The position numbers and the translations under genes were made by a program. Positions 7,291-15,058 of a DNA stretch of 64,000 bases are shown here, piece after piece. Location of the stretch: NCBI GenBank assembly GCA_034189655.1, contig JAXHUE010000003.1, positions 1 through 64,000 of the forward strand. The letters are read 5' to 3'. The number at the start of each line of letters is the position of its first letter. The stretch's first letter is position 1. The notes under the pieces are model-generated. The model worked only from the letters and a program-made list of their open reading frames with translations, did no database searches and was not told the origin of the DNA. Origin of the DNA: JAXHUE01 sp034189655 (GTDB lineage Bacteria > Chloroflexota > Dehalococcoidia > E44-bin15).

Positions 7291-8154
7291 CTACTTGTCG
7301 GCGAAGAACGATACCCCCACCAGCCCGGGGCCGGTGTGCGCCCCCATGACCGGGGTGAACGGGGTCAGGTACAGCTCGACGCAGTTGAAGCGGCGCGCCA
7401 CCTGCTCCTTGAGCGCCTCCCCCTCCTCGAGTGTGCCGGCGTGGTGCACCATGGCGTGGAGCGGCGCCGAGCCCACGCGCTCCTCCACTACGTCCAGCAG
7501 GCGCTTTATCGCGCGGGACTTGGTGCGGGCCCGCTCTAGGCCCTCGGTATAGCCCGTGGTGGTGGGCACCTCGATGATGGGCTTTATGCTGAGCAGGGAG
7601 CTGGCCCAGGCCGCGGCGGTGCCGATGCGCCCGCCCCTGGCCAGGTATGAGAGGGTATCCAGTACGGCGATGAAGGTGACCTTGCTGACCGTCTCCTCGG
7701 CGCGGGCCACCACCTGGGCCATGTCCGCCCCGTCGCGCGCGGCACGGGCCGCCTCCAGGGCGCTGAACCCCAGCGCCCCCGCCGTGGTGCGGCCGTCGAC
7801 GATGGCTATCTCGGTATCGGGGAGGGCCTCCCGTGCCATCTCCCGGGCCGTGGTGGCGGCCTCGATGGTGGCGCTGTAGTTTCCCGAGATGAGCACGCAC
7901 ACGATGCTGCGGGTGCCACCGCCCACCTCCCTGAAGGCGGCGAGGAACTCCCCGGCGCTGGAGGCCGAGGTGGTGGGCAGGTCCCTGGCCACCTTGAGCA
8001 TCTCGTAGAACTGGTCCGGGGTGAGGTCTACCCCGTCGTGGTAGGCCCGCTCGTTGAAGTGGATGGTCAGGGGCAGCACCCGTATCCCGTACTGGGCCAC
8101 CAGCTCCGGGGGCAGGCACGCCGTACTGTCGGTTATGATGGCAACCCTCTCCAT
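7291..8154 (-). CDS. DegV family (fatty-acid-binding) protein, copy 1
   Basis: DegV/FakB proteins bind a fatty acid and, in Firmicutes, present it to the FakA kinase; no fakA is seen in this window. The 287-residue protein opens with VAIITDSTACLP, the DegV signature with the conserved Ser/Thr that contacts the carboxylate. It continues with LPTTSASSAGEF and IVDGRTTAGALG, and ends with HTGPGLVGVSFF. A GGAGGGG ribosome-binding site directly precedes the ATG at 8154, 8 bases after the stop of the upstream copy. This copy is the most divergent of three tandem paralogs: copies 2 and 3 share much more with each other than with it. Confidence 0.92.
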   Translation of the reverse strand: MERVAIITDSTACLPPELVAQYGIRVLPLTIHFNERAYHDGVDLTPDQFYEMLKVARDLPTTSASSAGEFLAAFREVGGGTRSIVCVLISGNYSATIEAATTAREMAREALPDTEIAIVDGRTTAGALGFSALEAARAARDGADMAQVVARAEETVSKVTFIAVLDTLSYLARGGRIGTAAAWASSLLSIKPIIEVPTTTGYTEGLERARTKSRAIKRLLDVVEERVGSAPLHAMVHHAGTLEEGEALKEQVARRFNCVELYLTPFTPVMGAHTGPGLVGVSFFADK

Positions 8155-8162
8155 GGCCCCTC

Positions 8163-9020
8163 CTAGTCCTCTGTATAGTAGGCGAGCCCCGCCAGCCCGG
8201 GGCCGGTGGAGTAGCCCATCACCGGGCTGAACTCGCTTGTCCACAGCTCGCAGCAGTTGAACTGGCCCTGCACCCGCTCCTTCAGGCGCTCGGCCTCGTC
8301 GGGTGCGTCGGCGTGTATCACCGCCATGTGCACCGGCCTCTCTCCCACCTGCTCCTCCGCGATGTGGAGGATGCGCCGTAACCCGCGCTCCTTGGTGCGG
8401 GTGACCCCGATGAAGGTGATGACGCCGTCCCCGATGCTCACGATGGGCCTGACGCTCAATGCAGAGCCCACCTGCGAGGCGATCTTGGGGATGCGCCCGC
8501 TGCGGTAGGCGTGGCGGATGGTATCGAAGCAGATGTAGAACGCCAGGCGCCGGCTCACCGCCTGGGCCTGGGCGATGGCCTGGGCCATGTCCCTGCCCTC
8601 GGCGATGGCCCTGGCCGCGGCCAGCACCACGAAGCCCTCGGCGGCGGCGGTGTGCCTGGAGTCGACGATCTCGATGGTGGTGTCGGGGAGCTCTGCCCGC
8701 ACCTGCTCCCTGGCGGCGTGGGCCACCTCGTAGAAGGCGGAGAGCCGCGATGAGATGGTGATGCACAGGATGCCCTCGGCGTGGGGGGCCAGCTCGCGGA
8801 AGGCCTCCACGTAATCGCCGGGGGCCGCCGCCGACGTGGCGAAGGCCTCCGGGTCCTGGGCGAAGAGGCGGTAGGCCTCGGATATGCTGATATCGACGTA
8901 CTCCTTGTATATCCTGTCACCGTAGTGGACGTTGGCCGCCACCAGCCTTATGCCGTACTGCTCTATCATCTCACTGGTCAGGCAGGCGGTGGTGTCGGCG
9001 ATGAGGGCTATCCTGGCCAT
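8163..9020 (-). CDS. DegV family (fatty-acid-binding) protein, copy 2
   Basis: This 285-residue DegV paralog begins ARIALIADTTACLTSEMI. Its body is nearly collinear with copy 3 (9027-9890), with long identical stretches such as YGIRLVAANV, SISEAYRL and PGDYVEAFRELAPHAEGILC. That pattern indicates a recent duplication. The C-terminal SEFSPVMGYSTGPGLAGLAYY is the fatty-acid head-group region. The gene follows copy 3 after a 6-base gap and precedes copy 1 after 8 bases, so all three should be one transcript. Paralogs of FakB in other bacteria differ in preference for saturated and unsaturated acids; a similar split here is only a possibility. Confidence 0.92.
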   Translation of the reverse strand: MARIALIADTTACLTSEMIEQYGIRLVAANVHYGDRIYKEYVDISISEAYRLFAQDPEAFATSAAAPGDYVEAFRELAPHAEGILCITISSRLSAFYEVAHAAREQVRAELPDTTIEIVDSRHTAAAEGFVVLAAARAIAEGRDMAQAIAQAQAVSRRLAFYICFDTIRHAYRSGRIPKIASQVGSALSVRPIVSIGDGVITFIGVTRTKERGLRRILHIAEEQVGERPVHMAVIHADAPDEAERLKERVQGQFNCCELWTSEFSPVMGYSTGPGLAGLAYYTED

Positions 9021-9026
9021 GGCGCG

Positions 9027-9890
9027 TCACACCTCCTCGTGGTAGGCGAGCCCCACCATGCCGCGGCCGGTGGAGTAGCCCATTATGGGGCTGAACTCGC
9101 TTATCCACAGCTCGCGGCAGTTGAACTGGCCCTGCACCTGCTCCTTCAGGTGCTCCGCCTCGTCCAGTGCGTCGGCGTGCATCACCGCCACGTTCACTGG
9201 CCTCTCCCCCACCCCCTCCTCCATCATCTGGAGGATGCGCCGTACCCCACGCTCCTTGGTGCGGGTGACCCCGACGAAGGTGAGGGCGCCCTGGTTGATG
9301 CCGATTATGGGCTTCACGCTCAAGGCAGAGCCTATCTGTGAGGCCACCTTGGGGATGCGCCCGGTGCGGTAGACGTAGCGGATGGTGTCCATGAGGGCCA
9401 GGAACCCCATGCGCCGGCTCACCGCCCGGGCCTGGGCGATGGCCTGGGCCATGCCCCTGCCCTCGGCGATGGCCCTGGCCGCGGCCAGCACCACGAAGCC
9501 CTCGGCGGCGGCGCAGTGCCCGGAGTCGAGGAGCTCGATGGAGGTGCCGGGGAACTCCTGCCGCACCTGCTCCCGTGCCACGTGGGCCACCTCGTAGAAG
9601 GCGCTTATCTTCGACGAGATGGTGATGCACAGGATGCCCTCGGCGTGGGGGGCCAGCTCGCGGAAGGCCTCCACGTAGTCACCGGGGGTGGCTGGCGAGG
9701 TGGCGAATCGCTCCGGGTCTCGCTCCAGGAGGCGGTAGGCCTCGGATATGCTGATATCGACGTACTCCTTGTACCCCGTGCTGTTGTAGAAGATGTTGGC
9801 CGCTACCAGCCTTATGCCGTACTGCGCTATCATCTCACCGGTTAAGCAGGCGATGCTGTCTGCGACGATGGCGATGTCAGCCACGGGCAT
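9027..9890 (-). CDS. DegV family (fatty-acid-binding) protein, copy 3
   Basis: The 287-residue protein starts PVADIAIVADSIACLTGEMI. The ATG at 9890 is preferred to a GTG four codons earlier because GGAAGGGG lies just upstream and the length then matches the other copies. It overlaps the end of the membrane protein gene at 9877 by 14 bases, so translation is probably coupled. Motifs are as in copy 2, with which it shares most of its sequence. The third residue of the signature is Ser-Ile-Ala rather than Thr-Thr-Ala or Ser-Thr-Ala, a small change near the ligand carboxylate site. Confidence 0.92.
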   Translation of the reverse strand: MPVADIAIVADSIACLTGEMIAQYGIRLVAANIFYNSTGYKEYVDISISEAYRLLERDPERFATSPATPGDYVEAFRELAPHAEGILCITISSKISAFYEVAHVAREQVRQEFPGTSIELLDSGHCAAAEGFVVLAAARAIAEGRGMAQAIAQARAVSRRMGFLALMDTIRYVYRTGRIPKVASQIGSALSVKPIIGINQGALTFVGVTRTKERGVRRILQMMEEGVGERPVNVAVMHADALDEAEHLKEQVQGQFNCRELWISEFSPIMGYSTGRGMVGLAYHEEV

Positions 9891-10845
9891 GGCCCCTTCC
9901 ACGGGCGTGGCCGATGCCGTGCTGCACCAGCATGGGGATGAAGAGGAGGGCTACGGAGAGCACGGCGGCGATGGCTATGCCCAGGTGGCCGAGGTCGAGC
10001 ACGGTGAATGCCAGTATCAGCGAGGCCGCAAGCGCCGACAGGGCCAGTGCCCCCACCTTGAAGGGGCGCCTGCCGCTATAGACGAAGGCCACGACGCCCG
10101 CGGCCAGGACCAGGAAGCTGAGCGCCACCCACGGCGAGAGCTGGAGCAGGTACCCCTCGTCGTAGGCCAGGAAGATGCCGCCCTTGGTGGCGGCGAGGAA
10201 CCAGCAGGCCATGGCGGGCAGGGGCAGCACCGTGAGCGAGCCGTACAGCCAGTCGCGGCGCACCATGTCGGCGGCGAGCAGGGCCAGGGGCCACAGGGAG
10301 AGCAGTATGCACCCCGACGTGATGGCGACGACCCAGGGGCTTGGCCCCATGTCGCCCCGGCCCATGAGGGAGAGGAGGGCGTGTCCCGTGATGTATACCG
10401 AGGCCACCACGGCGAAGAGCAGCGGCCCCAGCGAGTAGCCCAGCCAGGGGTAGCGCCATACCGGCCGCTTGTGCCACCAGCCGTAGATGGCCCCCCCGAG
10501 CAGGGCGGCGCTGATGGCGGCGAGCCCGCCCGGGCTGCGCCACAGGGTGAGGGCGAACAGGATGACCATGAGGAGGTGGGGCGTGGCGGCGACGAGCGCC
10601 GTGCTCATGCTGCCCCTGCTGTGGGCCTCGTAGAGCTGGCGCGCCAGCGCCTCGGGGCGGCCCAGGCGCTCGGTGGCCTGCCGCGCCGCCTCCCCCTCGG
10701 GGAGGCCGCCCCTCTGGAGCTCCTGGGCGCTCTCCTCGATGTGGGTGTACACCTCGCGGAGGACGTCGCCTCGCACCGAAGGGTCCAGCCGCAGGCGGTG
10801 CCCCAGTCGCTCCAGGTACCCTTTCAGCTCCGGGCCCATGGTCAT
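9877..10845 (-). CDS. Membrane protein with N-terminal permease-prefix-like helical domain
   Basis: The 322-residue protein begins with a soluble helical segment (about residues 1-75) containing LREVYTHIEES and EAARQATERLG. This resembles the permease prefix or HAAS-type domain that is commonly encoded next to PadR regulators. About seven to eight hydrophobic segments follow from residue 85 to 310. No transporter motif is recognisable. It is encoded immediately downstream of padR with a 21-base gap and overlaps degV copy 3, so PadR probably controls the whole unit. The function is unknown; sensing or membrane stress roles are suggested for similar pairs but are not shown here. Confidence 0.75.
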   Translation of the reverse strand: MTMGPELKGYLERLGHRLRLDPSVRGDVLREVYTHIEESAQELQRGGLPEGEAARQATERLGRPEALARQLYEAHSRGSMSTALVAATPHLLMVILFALTLWRSPGGLAAISAALLGGAIYGWWHKRPVWRYPWLGYSLGPLLFAVVASVYITGHALLSLMGRGDMGPSPWVVAITSGCILLSLWPLALLAADMVRRDWLYGSLTVLPLPAMACWFLAATKGGIFLAYDEGYLLQLSPWVALSFLVLAAGVVAFVYSGRRPFKVGALALSALAASLILAFTVLDLGHLGIAIAAVLSVALLFIPMLVQHGIGHARGRGHARG

Positions 10846-10866
10846 GGCGCAGTCGTCTCCCCGCTT

Positions 10867-11199
10867 CTAGCTATCCGGGAGCATGATGGAGTCCACCGCC
10901 CTGGAGAACCCCCGCCACTCCGCCAGCTTCTCCTCCAGGGCGCGCCGGCCTTTGTCCGTGATGTGGTAGTACCTCCGCTCCTGTCCCGAGGGCAGCCGCT
11001 GCCACTGGCCCTGCACCAGCCCCTTTCTCTCCAGGCGGTGCAGGGCAGGGTACAGGGTGCCCTCCTTGAAGGTGAAATAGCCCCGGCTCCTCTGCTCCAG
11101 CTCCCTGATGATCTGGTAGCCGTACATCGGCCTGGCGCTGAGCAGTGAGAGGAGCAGCGACTCCGTGTTTCCTTTCAAGAGCTCACGACCGTATCTCAT
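10867..11199 (-). CDS. PadR family transcriptional regulator
   Basis: This 110-residue winged-helix regulator matches the short PadR subfamily. Diagnostic segments are ESLLLSLLSARPMYGYQIIREL, then FKEGTLYPALHRLERKGLV and RRYYHITDKGRRALEE. It probably represses its own operon, which includes the membrane protein and the degV genes, in response to an unknown ligand. A GAGG sequence precedes the ATG. An AT-rich interrupted palindrome lies just upstream at 11212-11233. Confidence 0.92.
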   Translation of the reverse strand: MRYGRELLKGNTESLLLSLLSARPMYGYQIIRELEQRSRGYFTFKEGTLYPALHRLERKGLVQGQWQRLPSGQERRYYHITDKGRRALEEKLAEWRGFSRAVDSIMLPDS

Positions 11200-11211
11200 A
11201 GTCAGTACCTC

Positions 11212-11233
11212 GTATAACTAGGCTAGACTATAC
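11212..11233. promoter_or_regulatory. Candidate PadR operator
   Basis: The sequence gtata-N12-tatac lies 13 bases upstream of the padR start codon. It is an AT-rich imperfect palindrome with symmetric outer arms and is well placed for autoregulation. The classical PadR ATGT-N8-ACAT form is not present, so this is a positional inference. Confidence 0.35.
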
Positions 11234-11257
11234 CACAAGAGTGCACGCCTGTAAAGA

Positions 11258-11291
11258 CAGTCGAGGCTGGCGACGCCGCCAGCCTCGACTG
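11258..11291 (-). terminator. Hairpin terminator of the BadI/MenB-like gene
   Basis: A perfect 15-bp stem (11258-11272 with 11277-11291) has a 4-base loop and starts 22 bases after the stop at 11313. On the minus strand it is followed by TCTTTAC, a weak T tract. Confidence 0.7.
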
Positions 11292-11312
11292 ATGTGCCCG
11301 TTGTCGAGAGCG

Positions 11313-12104
11313 CTATCGGTACTTGGAGTAGTCTGGGGCCCTCTTCTCCAGGAAGGCCATGGAGCCCTCCCTGGCCTCCTCGCTGGCGTAGTACATGCGG
11401 AGGGAGTGCATCGCCAGGTTCTCTATGCCGGCGATGTGGTCGACGTCGGCGTTGAAGGAGGACTTGAGCACCCTGAGCGCGGTGGGGCTGAGCTGGAGGA
11501 TCTCGCGGCACCACTGCATGGTCTCCTCCTCCAGCTTGTCGGGGGGCACCACCTTGTTCACCAGGCCCATCTCCAGCGCCTCCTGGGCGGAGTAGCGGCG
11601 ACACAGGAACCATATCTCCCGTGCCTTCTTCTGTCCCACGACGCGTGCCAGGTACGCCGAGCCGAAGCCGGCATCGAAGCTGCCGAAGCGAGGCCCCACC
11701 TGGCCGAACATGGCGGTCTCCGAGGCGATGCTCAGGTCGCAGAGCACGTGGAGCACGTGTCCCCCGCCGATGGCGTAGCCGTTCACCATGGCGATGACGG
11801 GCTTGCTTATGTGCCTGATGAGCTCGAAGGGGGTGGGCACGGAGAAGCCCAGCGTCCCCCCCTCCTCGTCGCCGCCGTAGCCGCCGGCCCCGCGCTCTGA
11901 TACGTCGCCCCCGGAGCAGAAGGCCTTGTCGCCGGCGCCGGTGAGCACCACTACCCCCACGTCCTTGTCACCCCAGGCGTCGATGAAGCACTTGGACATC
12001 TCGTTGAAGGTCTTGGCACGAAAGGCGTTCCTCTTCTCCGGGCGGTTGATGATGACCTTGGCCACGCCGTCCTTTTTCTCGTAGAGTATGTCCTGAAAAT
12101 CCAT
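11313..12104 (-). CDS. BadI/MenB-type crotonase (ketocyclohexanecarboxyl-CoA hydrolase or dihydroxynaphthoyl-CoA synthase group)
   Basis: This 263-residue crotonase belongs to the subgroup that performs Dieckmann or retro-Dieckmann chemistry. MenB closes the naphthoquinone ring in menaquinone synthesis and BadI opens the alicyclic ring in anaerobic benzoate breakdown. Shared motifs are KAFCSGGDVSERG, NGYAIGGGHVLHVLCDLSIASE, GQVGPRFGSFDAGFGSAYLARVVGQKKAREIWFLCRRY and SPTALRVLKSSFN. The N-terminus MDFQDILYEKKDGVAKVIINRP and the C-terminal end looked closer to BadI as I remember it, so BadI-like is slightly preferred. No other men or bad gene is in the window. AAGGAGG lies 7 bases before the ATG at 12104. 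The gene is monocistronic, with a strong terminator. Confidence 0.85.
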   Translation of the reverse strand: MDFQDILYEKKDGVAKVIINRPEKRNAFRAKTFNEMSKCFIDAWGDKDVGVVVLTGAGDKAFCSGGDVSERGAGGYGGDEEGGTLGFSVPTPFELIRHISKPVIAMVNGYAIGGGHVLHVLCDLSIASETAMFGQVGPRFGSFDAGFGSAYLARVVGQKKAREIWFLCRRYSAQEALEMGLVNKVVPPDKLEEETMQWCREILQLSPTALRVLKSSFNADVDHIAGIENLAMHSLRMYYASEEAREGSMAFLEKRAPDYSKYR

Positions 12105-12183
12105 GCACGACCTCCTTCTATAGCATTTATTATCTGGCCGGGCCCTATGGGTGGCCGGGCTCACTACACCTTCGGTGTGGGGG

Positions 12184-12921
12184 TCAGGTTTCGGCGGCGA
12201 GGTCCTCGGGGAAGCGCACCCTCTCCGTGCACTCGCCGAAGGCGAGGCGCAGCCCGGCGACGTCGATGGTGGGGATATCGCAGTAGATGGGGCGTCTCCC
12301 GACCTCGCGCGGCTCGTGGGCGTCCGAGCCCTGGCAGCAGGCGTATCCCTCGGGGAAGTGGGGCACCAGGCCTTGCTGCCAGCGCTCCCGGTCGGTGGGA
12401 AGGGTGATCTCCAGGGCGCTTATGTGGCCGCAGGTATATATCCTCCTCTTGTCCTTCATGGGGAGCTCCGAGGCGATGAACCCCTTGGGCCGCCTGTCGA
12501 TGTGGGCGGCGATGGCCAGCCCGCCGTGCCCCTCGATGTGCCGCGACACCTCGTCGAGCCACAGCGAGGTCTCGTGGAACCCCTGTCCCTGGTGCTCCTC
12601 GGTGAGGCCGAGGAGGCCGAGCAGGTGGTGCAGTACCTCCAGCGGGGTATCGGGGTCGAAGATGCCGAGCACGTGCCCCCCGCGTGCCGAGACCTCGCAG
12701 CCGGGCAGGATACACAGGCCGTCCCTGGTCCCGATGGTGCGCAGCTCCTCGATGGCGGCCACGGTGTTGTGGTCGGTGATGGCGATGGCGTCGAGGCCGC
12801 AGGCCAGGGCGGCATCGATGATGTCCTCCAGGGGGGTATGCCTCCTGGCCTCGGGCATCATGTGGTCCACGTAGCACAGGGAGTGCGGGGTATGGATGTG
12901 GAGGTCGAGCTTCTTATACAC
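12184..12921 (-). CDS. PHP-domain phosphoesterase
   Basis: This 245-residue protein has the PHP fold of metal-dependent phosphoesterases. The metal motifs are visible: DLHIHTPHS at the N-terminus, ITDHNTV near residue 50, GCEVSARGGH, AIAAHIDR and CCQGSDAHEPREVG near the end. Related stand-alone PHP proteins hydrolyse nucleotides or small phosphate esters, and the substrate here is unknown. The start is a GTG at 12921 that overlaps the end of the YggT gene by 8 bases, so translation is coupled to the upstream operon (yggS, unknown, proC, yggT). Confidence 0.88.
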   Translation of the reverse strand: MYKKLDLHIHTPHSLCYVDHMMPEARRHTPLEDIIDAALACGLDAIAITDHNTVAAIEELRTIGTRDGLCILPGCEVSARGGHVLGIFDPDTPLEVLHHLLGLLGLTEEHQGQGFHETSLWLDEVSRHIEGHGGLAIAAHIDRRPKGFIASELPMKDKRRIYTCGHISALEITLPTDRERWQQGLVPHFPEGYACCQGSDAHEPREVGRRPIYCDIPTIDVAGLRLAFGECTERVRFPEDLAAET

Positions 12922-13162
12922 GTAGTACCACCGTAGCGATAGCGATCAGTATGATGATGGCGACCATGGGCGTGATATCCACCATGCCGATGCGGGGGAT
13001 GATGCGCCGCAAGGGGGCCAGGATGGGCTCGGTGATGACGTCCAGGATGCTCACCAGAGGGTTGCGCGGCGATATGGGGAACCACGAGAGTATGGCCCTC
13101 ACGAATATGAGGAATGCGAGGGCCTGACACAGAAAGCTGATTAAGGCGAGAAAAATATCCAT
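12914..13162 (-). CDS. YggT family membrane protein
   Basis: This is an 82-residue protein with two hydrophobic segments (about 1-28 and 58-82). The loop ILSWFPISPRNPLVSILDVITEPILAPLRRIIP is the YggT family signature. YggT proteins are small integral membrane proteins often encoded beside proC and yggS, as here; roles in osmotic tolerance or division have been proposed in other bacteria. The ATG directly follows the proC stop (TGAATG), which indicates tight coupling. Confidence 0.92.
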   Translation of the reverse strand: MDIFLALISFLCQALAFLIFVRAILSWFPISPRNPLVSILDVITEPILAPLRRIIPRIGMVDITPMVAIIILIAIATVVLRV

Positions 13163-13963
13163 TCAGCCCCCCAGGGCCTTGGCCTTCTCGTAGGCCGCGA
13201 TGACGGCGTGGGCCATGAGTGCCCTGAGACCCCCTTCCTCGAGTTGGAGTATGCCCTCCGCCGTGGTCCCTCCCGGGGAGGTGACCATGTCCCGGAGCTG
13301 TGCCGGGTGCTGCCCCGACTCCTGGGCGAGGCGTGCCGAGCCCAGCACCGTCTGCAGCACCATCCCCTCGGCGATGTCGCGGGGGAGGCCGATGAGCACC
13401 GCGGCATCGATGAGCGCCTCGATGACCAGGAAGACGTAGGCCGGGCCGCTTCCGCTCACCGCGGTGGCCATGTCCAGGTACCTCTCGTTCGTGGTGTAGA
13501 CCTCGCGCCCCAGTGCCCCCAGTATGGCGCGGGCCATGGCGAGCTGTCCTTCGCTCACGTCGGGGGAGGCGGTCCACAGGGTGAACCCCTCGCCGAGCTG
13601 GGCCGGCGTGTTGGGCATGGCGCGCACCGTTGCCTCGTGTCCCAGGCCGACGCGTAAGGTGGCCAGGCTGGCCCCGGCGACGATGGAGAGCACGAGCTGC
13701 CCTGGCTCCAGCGTGCCTGAGAGGTCGGTCATGAGCTGGGCCAGGTTTTGAGGCTTGACCGCGATGACGAGGACATCGGCATTGTGCACCGCCGTCCCGC
13801 AGTGGGCGGTGGCCGCTGTGCCGTGGGCCTGGCTCACCGCGATGCGTCTCTGGGCATCGATGTCGCACACCGTGATATCGCTGGGGGCGGCCACCGCCCG
13901 GCCGATGATGCCCCTCACCATGGCCTCTCCCATGGCCCCGCCGCCGACGAATGAGACCTTCAA
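13163..13963 (-). CDS. proC: Pyrroline-5-carboxylate reductase
   Basis: ProC reduces pyrroline-5-carboxylate to proline with NAD(P)H. The 266-residue length is standard. The N-terminal Rossmann motif is FVGGGAMGEAMVRGI. Conserved downstream segments include VKPQNLAQLM, RAMPNTPAQLGEGFTLW, AVSGSGPAYVF and the signature DMVTSPGGTTAEGILQLEEGGLRALM. The start codon is TTG at 13963, with GGAGGGG upstream. It lies 3 bases after the unknown gene at 13967 and abuts yggT. Confidence 0.95.
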   Translation of the reverse strand: MKVSFVGGGAMGEAMVRGIIGRAVAAPSDITVCDIDAQRRIAVSQAHGTAATAHCGTAVHNADVLVIAVKPQNLAQLMTDLSGTLEPGQLVLSIVAGASLATLRVGLGHEATVRAMPNTPAQLGEGFTLWTASPDVSEGQLAMARAILGALGREVYTTNERYLDMATAVSGSGPAYVFLVIEALIDAAVLIGLPRDIAEGMVLQTVLGSARLAQESGQHPAQLRDMVTSPGGTTAEGILQLEEGGLRALMAHAVIAAYEKAKALGG

Positions 13964-13966
13964 CTG

Positions 13967-14365
13967 CTACCCCTCCACCCTCACCATGCCCTCCTCCAGC
14001 GCCTCCTTGATCTGGTCCGGGGACTTGTCCTTCAAGGAGACGATGCGCTCGCAGCGAACGTCGCGGAAGGCTACCTCCTTGTTGCTGGTAGCTATCTTGC
14101 CCCCGATGAGGAGCAAGAGGTCGTCGCCGCCGCGGTCTTTGAGCCTCTTGGTGTGGCGGTGCAGGATGTCGGCCAGGGCGTTGGCGTTGTTGCCGGCGGT
14201 CTTTACATCGATGAAGGTGGCCCCTCCGCCGCCGACGAAGCTGGTGTCCAGCCGTCGCTCATCGATCTCGATGCCGGCGATGGCGTCCAGGTCGTTGAGA
14301 AGCGGCTCCGGAGAGGTGAGTCGCCCTGCCTGCAGCAGCACGCTGATCTGGGTTCGTGTCGTCAT
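13967..14365 (-). CDS. Uncharacterised protein in the yggS-proC operon
   Basis: I do not recognise this 132-residue soluble protein. It has a Gly-rich turn (SFVGGGGATF, residues 42-51) and a hydrophobic strand with Gly-Gly (DDLLLLIGGKI). Its last quarter is charged and ends in an acidic helix (DQIKEALEEGMVRVEG). The alternation of strands and helices suggests an alpha/beta fold, and the LLIGG segment is faintly like B12-binding or Rossmann-type domains, but no metal or cofactor motif is clear. It is encoded between yggS and proC with gaps of 35 and 3 bases, so it is almost certainly expressed with them. Codon use looks like its neighbours. Confidence 0.7.
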   Translation of the reverse strand: MTTRTQISVLLQAGRLTSPEPLLNDLDAIAGIEIDERRLDTSFVGGGGATFIDVKTAGNNANALADILHRHTKRLKDRGGDDLLLLIGGKIATSNKEVAFRDVRCERIVSLKDKSPDQIKEALEEGMVRVEG

Positions 14366-14400
14366 GTGCTTCTCTCCCGCGTTAAAGGTACCTCCACCCC

Positions 14401-15057
14401 TTATGCCCCGCTGAACAGGGCGCGCCCGATGCGCACCATGGTGGCCCCCTCCTCTATGGCAACCTCGAAGTCGTCGCTCATCCCCATGGAGAGGTGGCGG
14501 AGCCCCAGGCCCTCCCCCAGCAGGCGCAGCGTGCGGAAGGCCGGTCTCACCTCCTCGGCATCGGCGACGAGGGGGGCTATGGTCATCAGCCCCTCGATGC
14601 GGAGCCGGGGCAGGCGCGCCATCTCGGCCACCGCGCGCGTGACCTCGGCCACGGCGAGGCCGCCCTTGGTCTCCTCCGCGCAGACGTTGACCTGTACCAG
14701 GACCGGTACCTGCGCCTGGGCGGTCTCGCTTATGGCCTGCGCCAGCGACAGCGAGTCCACGCTGTGAATTATATCAAAAATGGCCAGGGCTGTCTTCACC
14801 TTGTTGCGCTGGAGGTGTCCCACCATGTGCCAGCGGGGGCGCGGCTCCAGGGAGAGGTGCGGCACCTTGTCCCGCGCCTCCTGCACCCTGTTTAGGCCGA
14901 AGTCCCTGATGCCGGCGTGGTGGGCCTCGGCGATGGCCTCTGGTGCCACCCCCTTGACCACGGCGATGAGTGTGATGTCGGCGGGGGCCCTGCCCGCCCT
15001 CTCGGCGGCGGCGGCGATGCGCCGCTCCACCTCCTGTACCCGCTCTGCGATCGTCAT
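14401..15057 (-). CDS. yggS: YggS family pyridoxal phosphate homeostasis protein
   Basis: This protein binds PLP on a TIM-barrel fold and buffers or delivers the cofactor; it is not a known catalyst. The 218-residue protein has the PLP lysine in LIAVVKGVAPEAI. Other family motifs are FGLNRVQEARDK, WHMVGHLQRNKVK, IHSVDSL, QVNVCAEETKGG and LSMGMSDDFEVAIEEGATMVRIGRALFG-like, where the last Gly is Ser. The ATG at 15057 follows the radical SAM gene stop after one base (TGACATG); a longer frame to 15132 would overlap that gene and is not preferred. Confidence 0.93.
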   Translation of the reverse strand: MTIAERVQEVERRIAAAAERAGRAPADITLIAVVKGVAPEAIAEAHHAGIRDFGLNRVQEARDKVPHLSLEPRPRWHMVGHLQRNKVKTALAIFDIIHSVDSLSLAQAISETAQAQVPVLVQVNVCAEETKGGLAVAEVTRAVAEMARLPRLRIEGLMTIAPLVADAEEVRPAFRTLRLLGEGLGLRHLSMGMSDDFEVAIEEGATMVRIGRALFSGA

Positions 15058-15058
15058 G

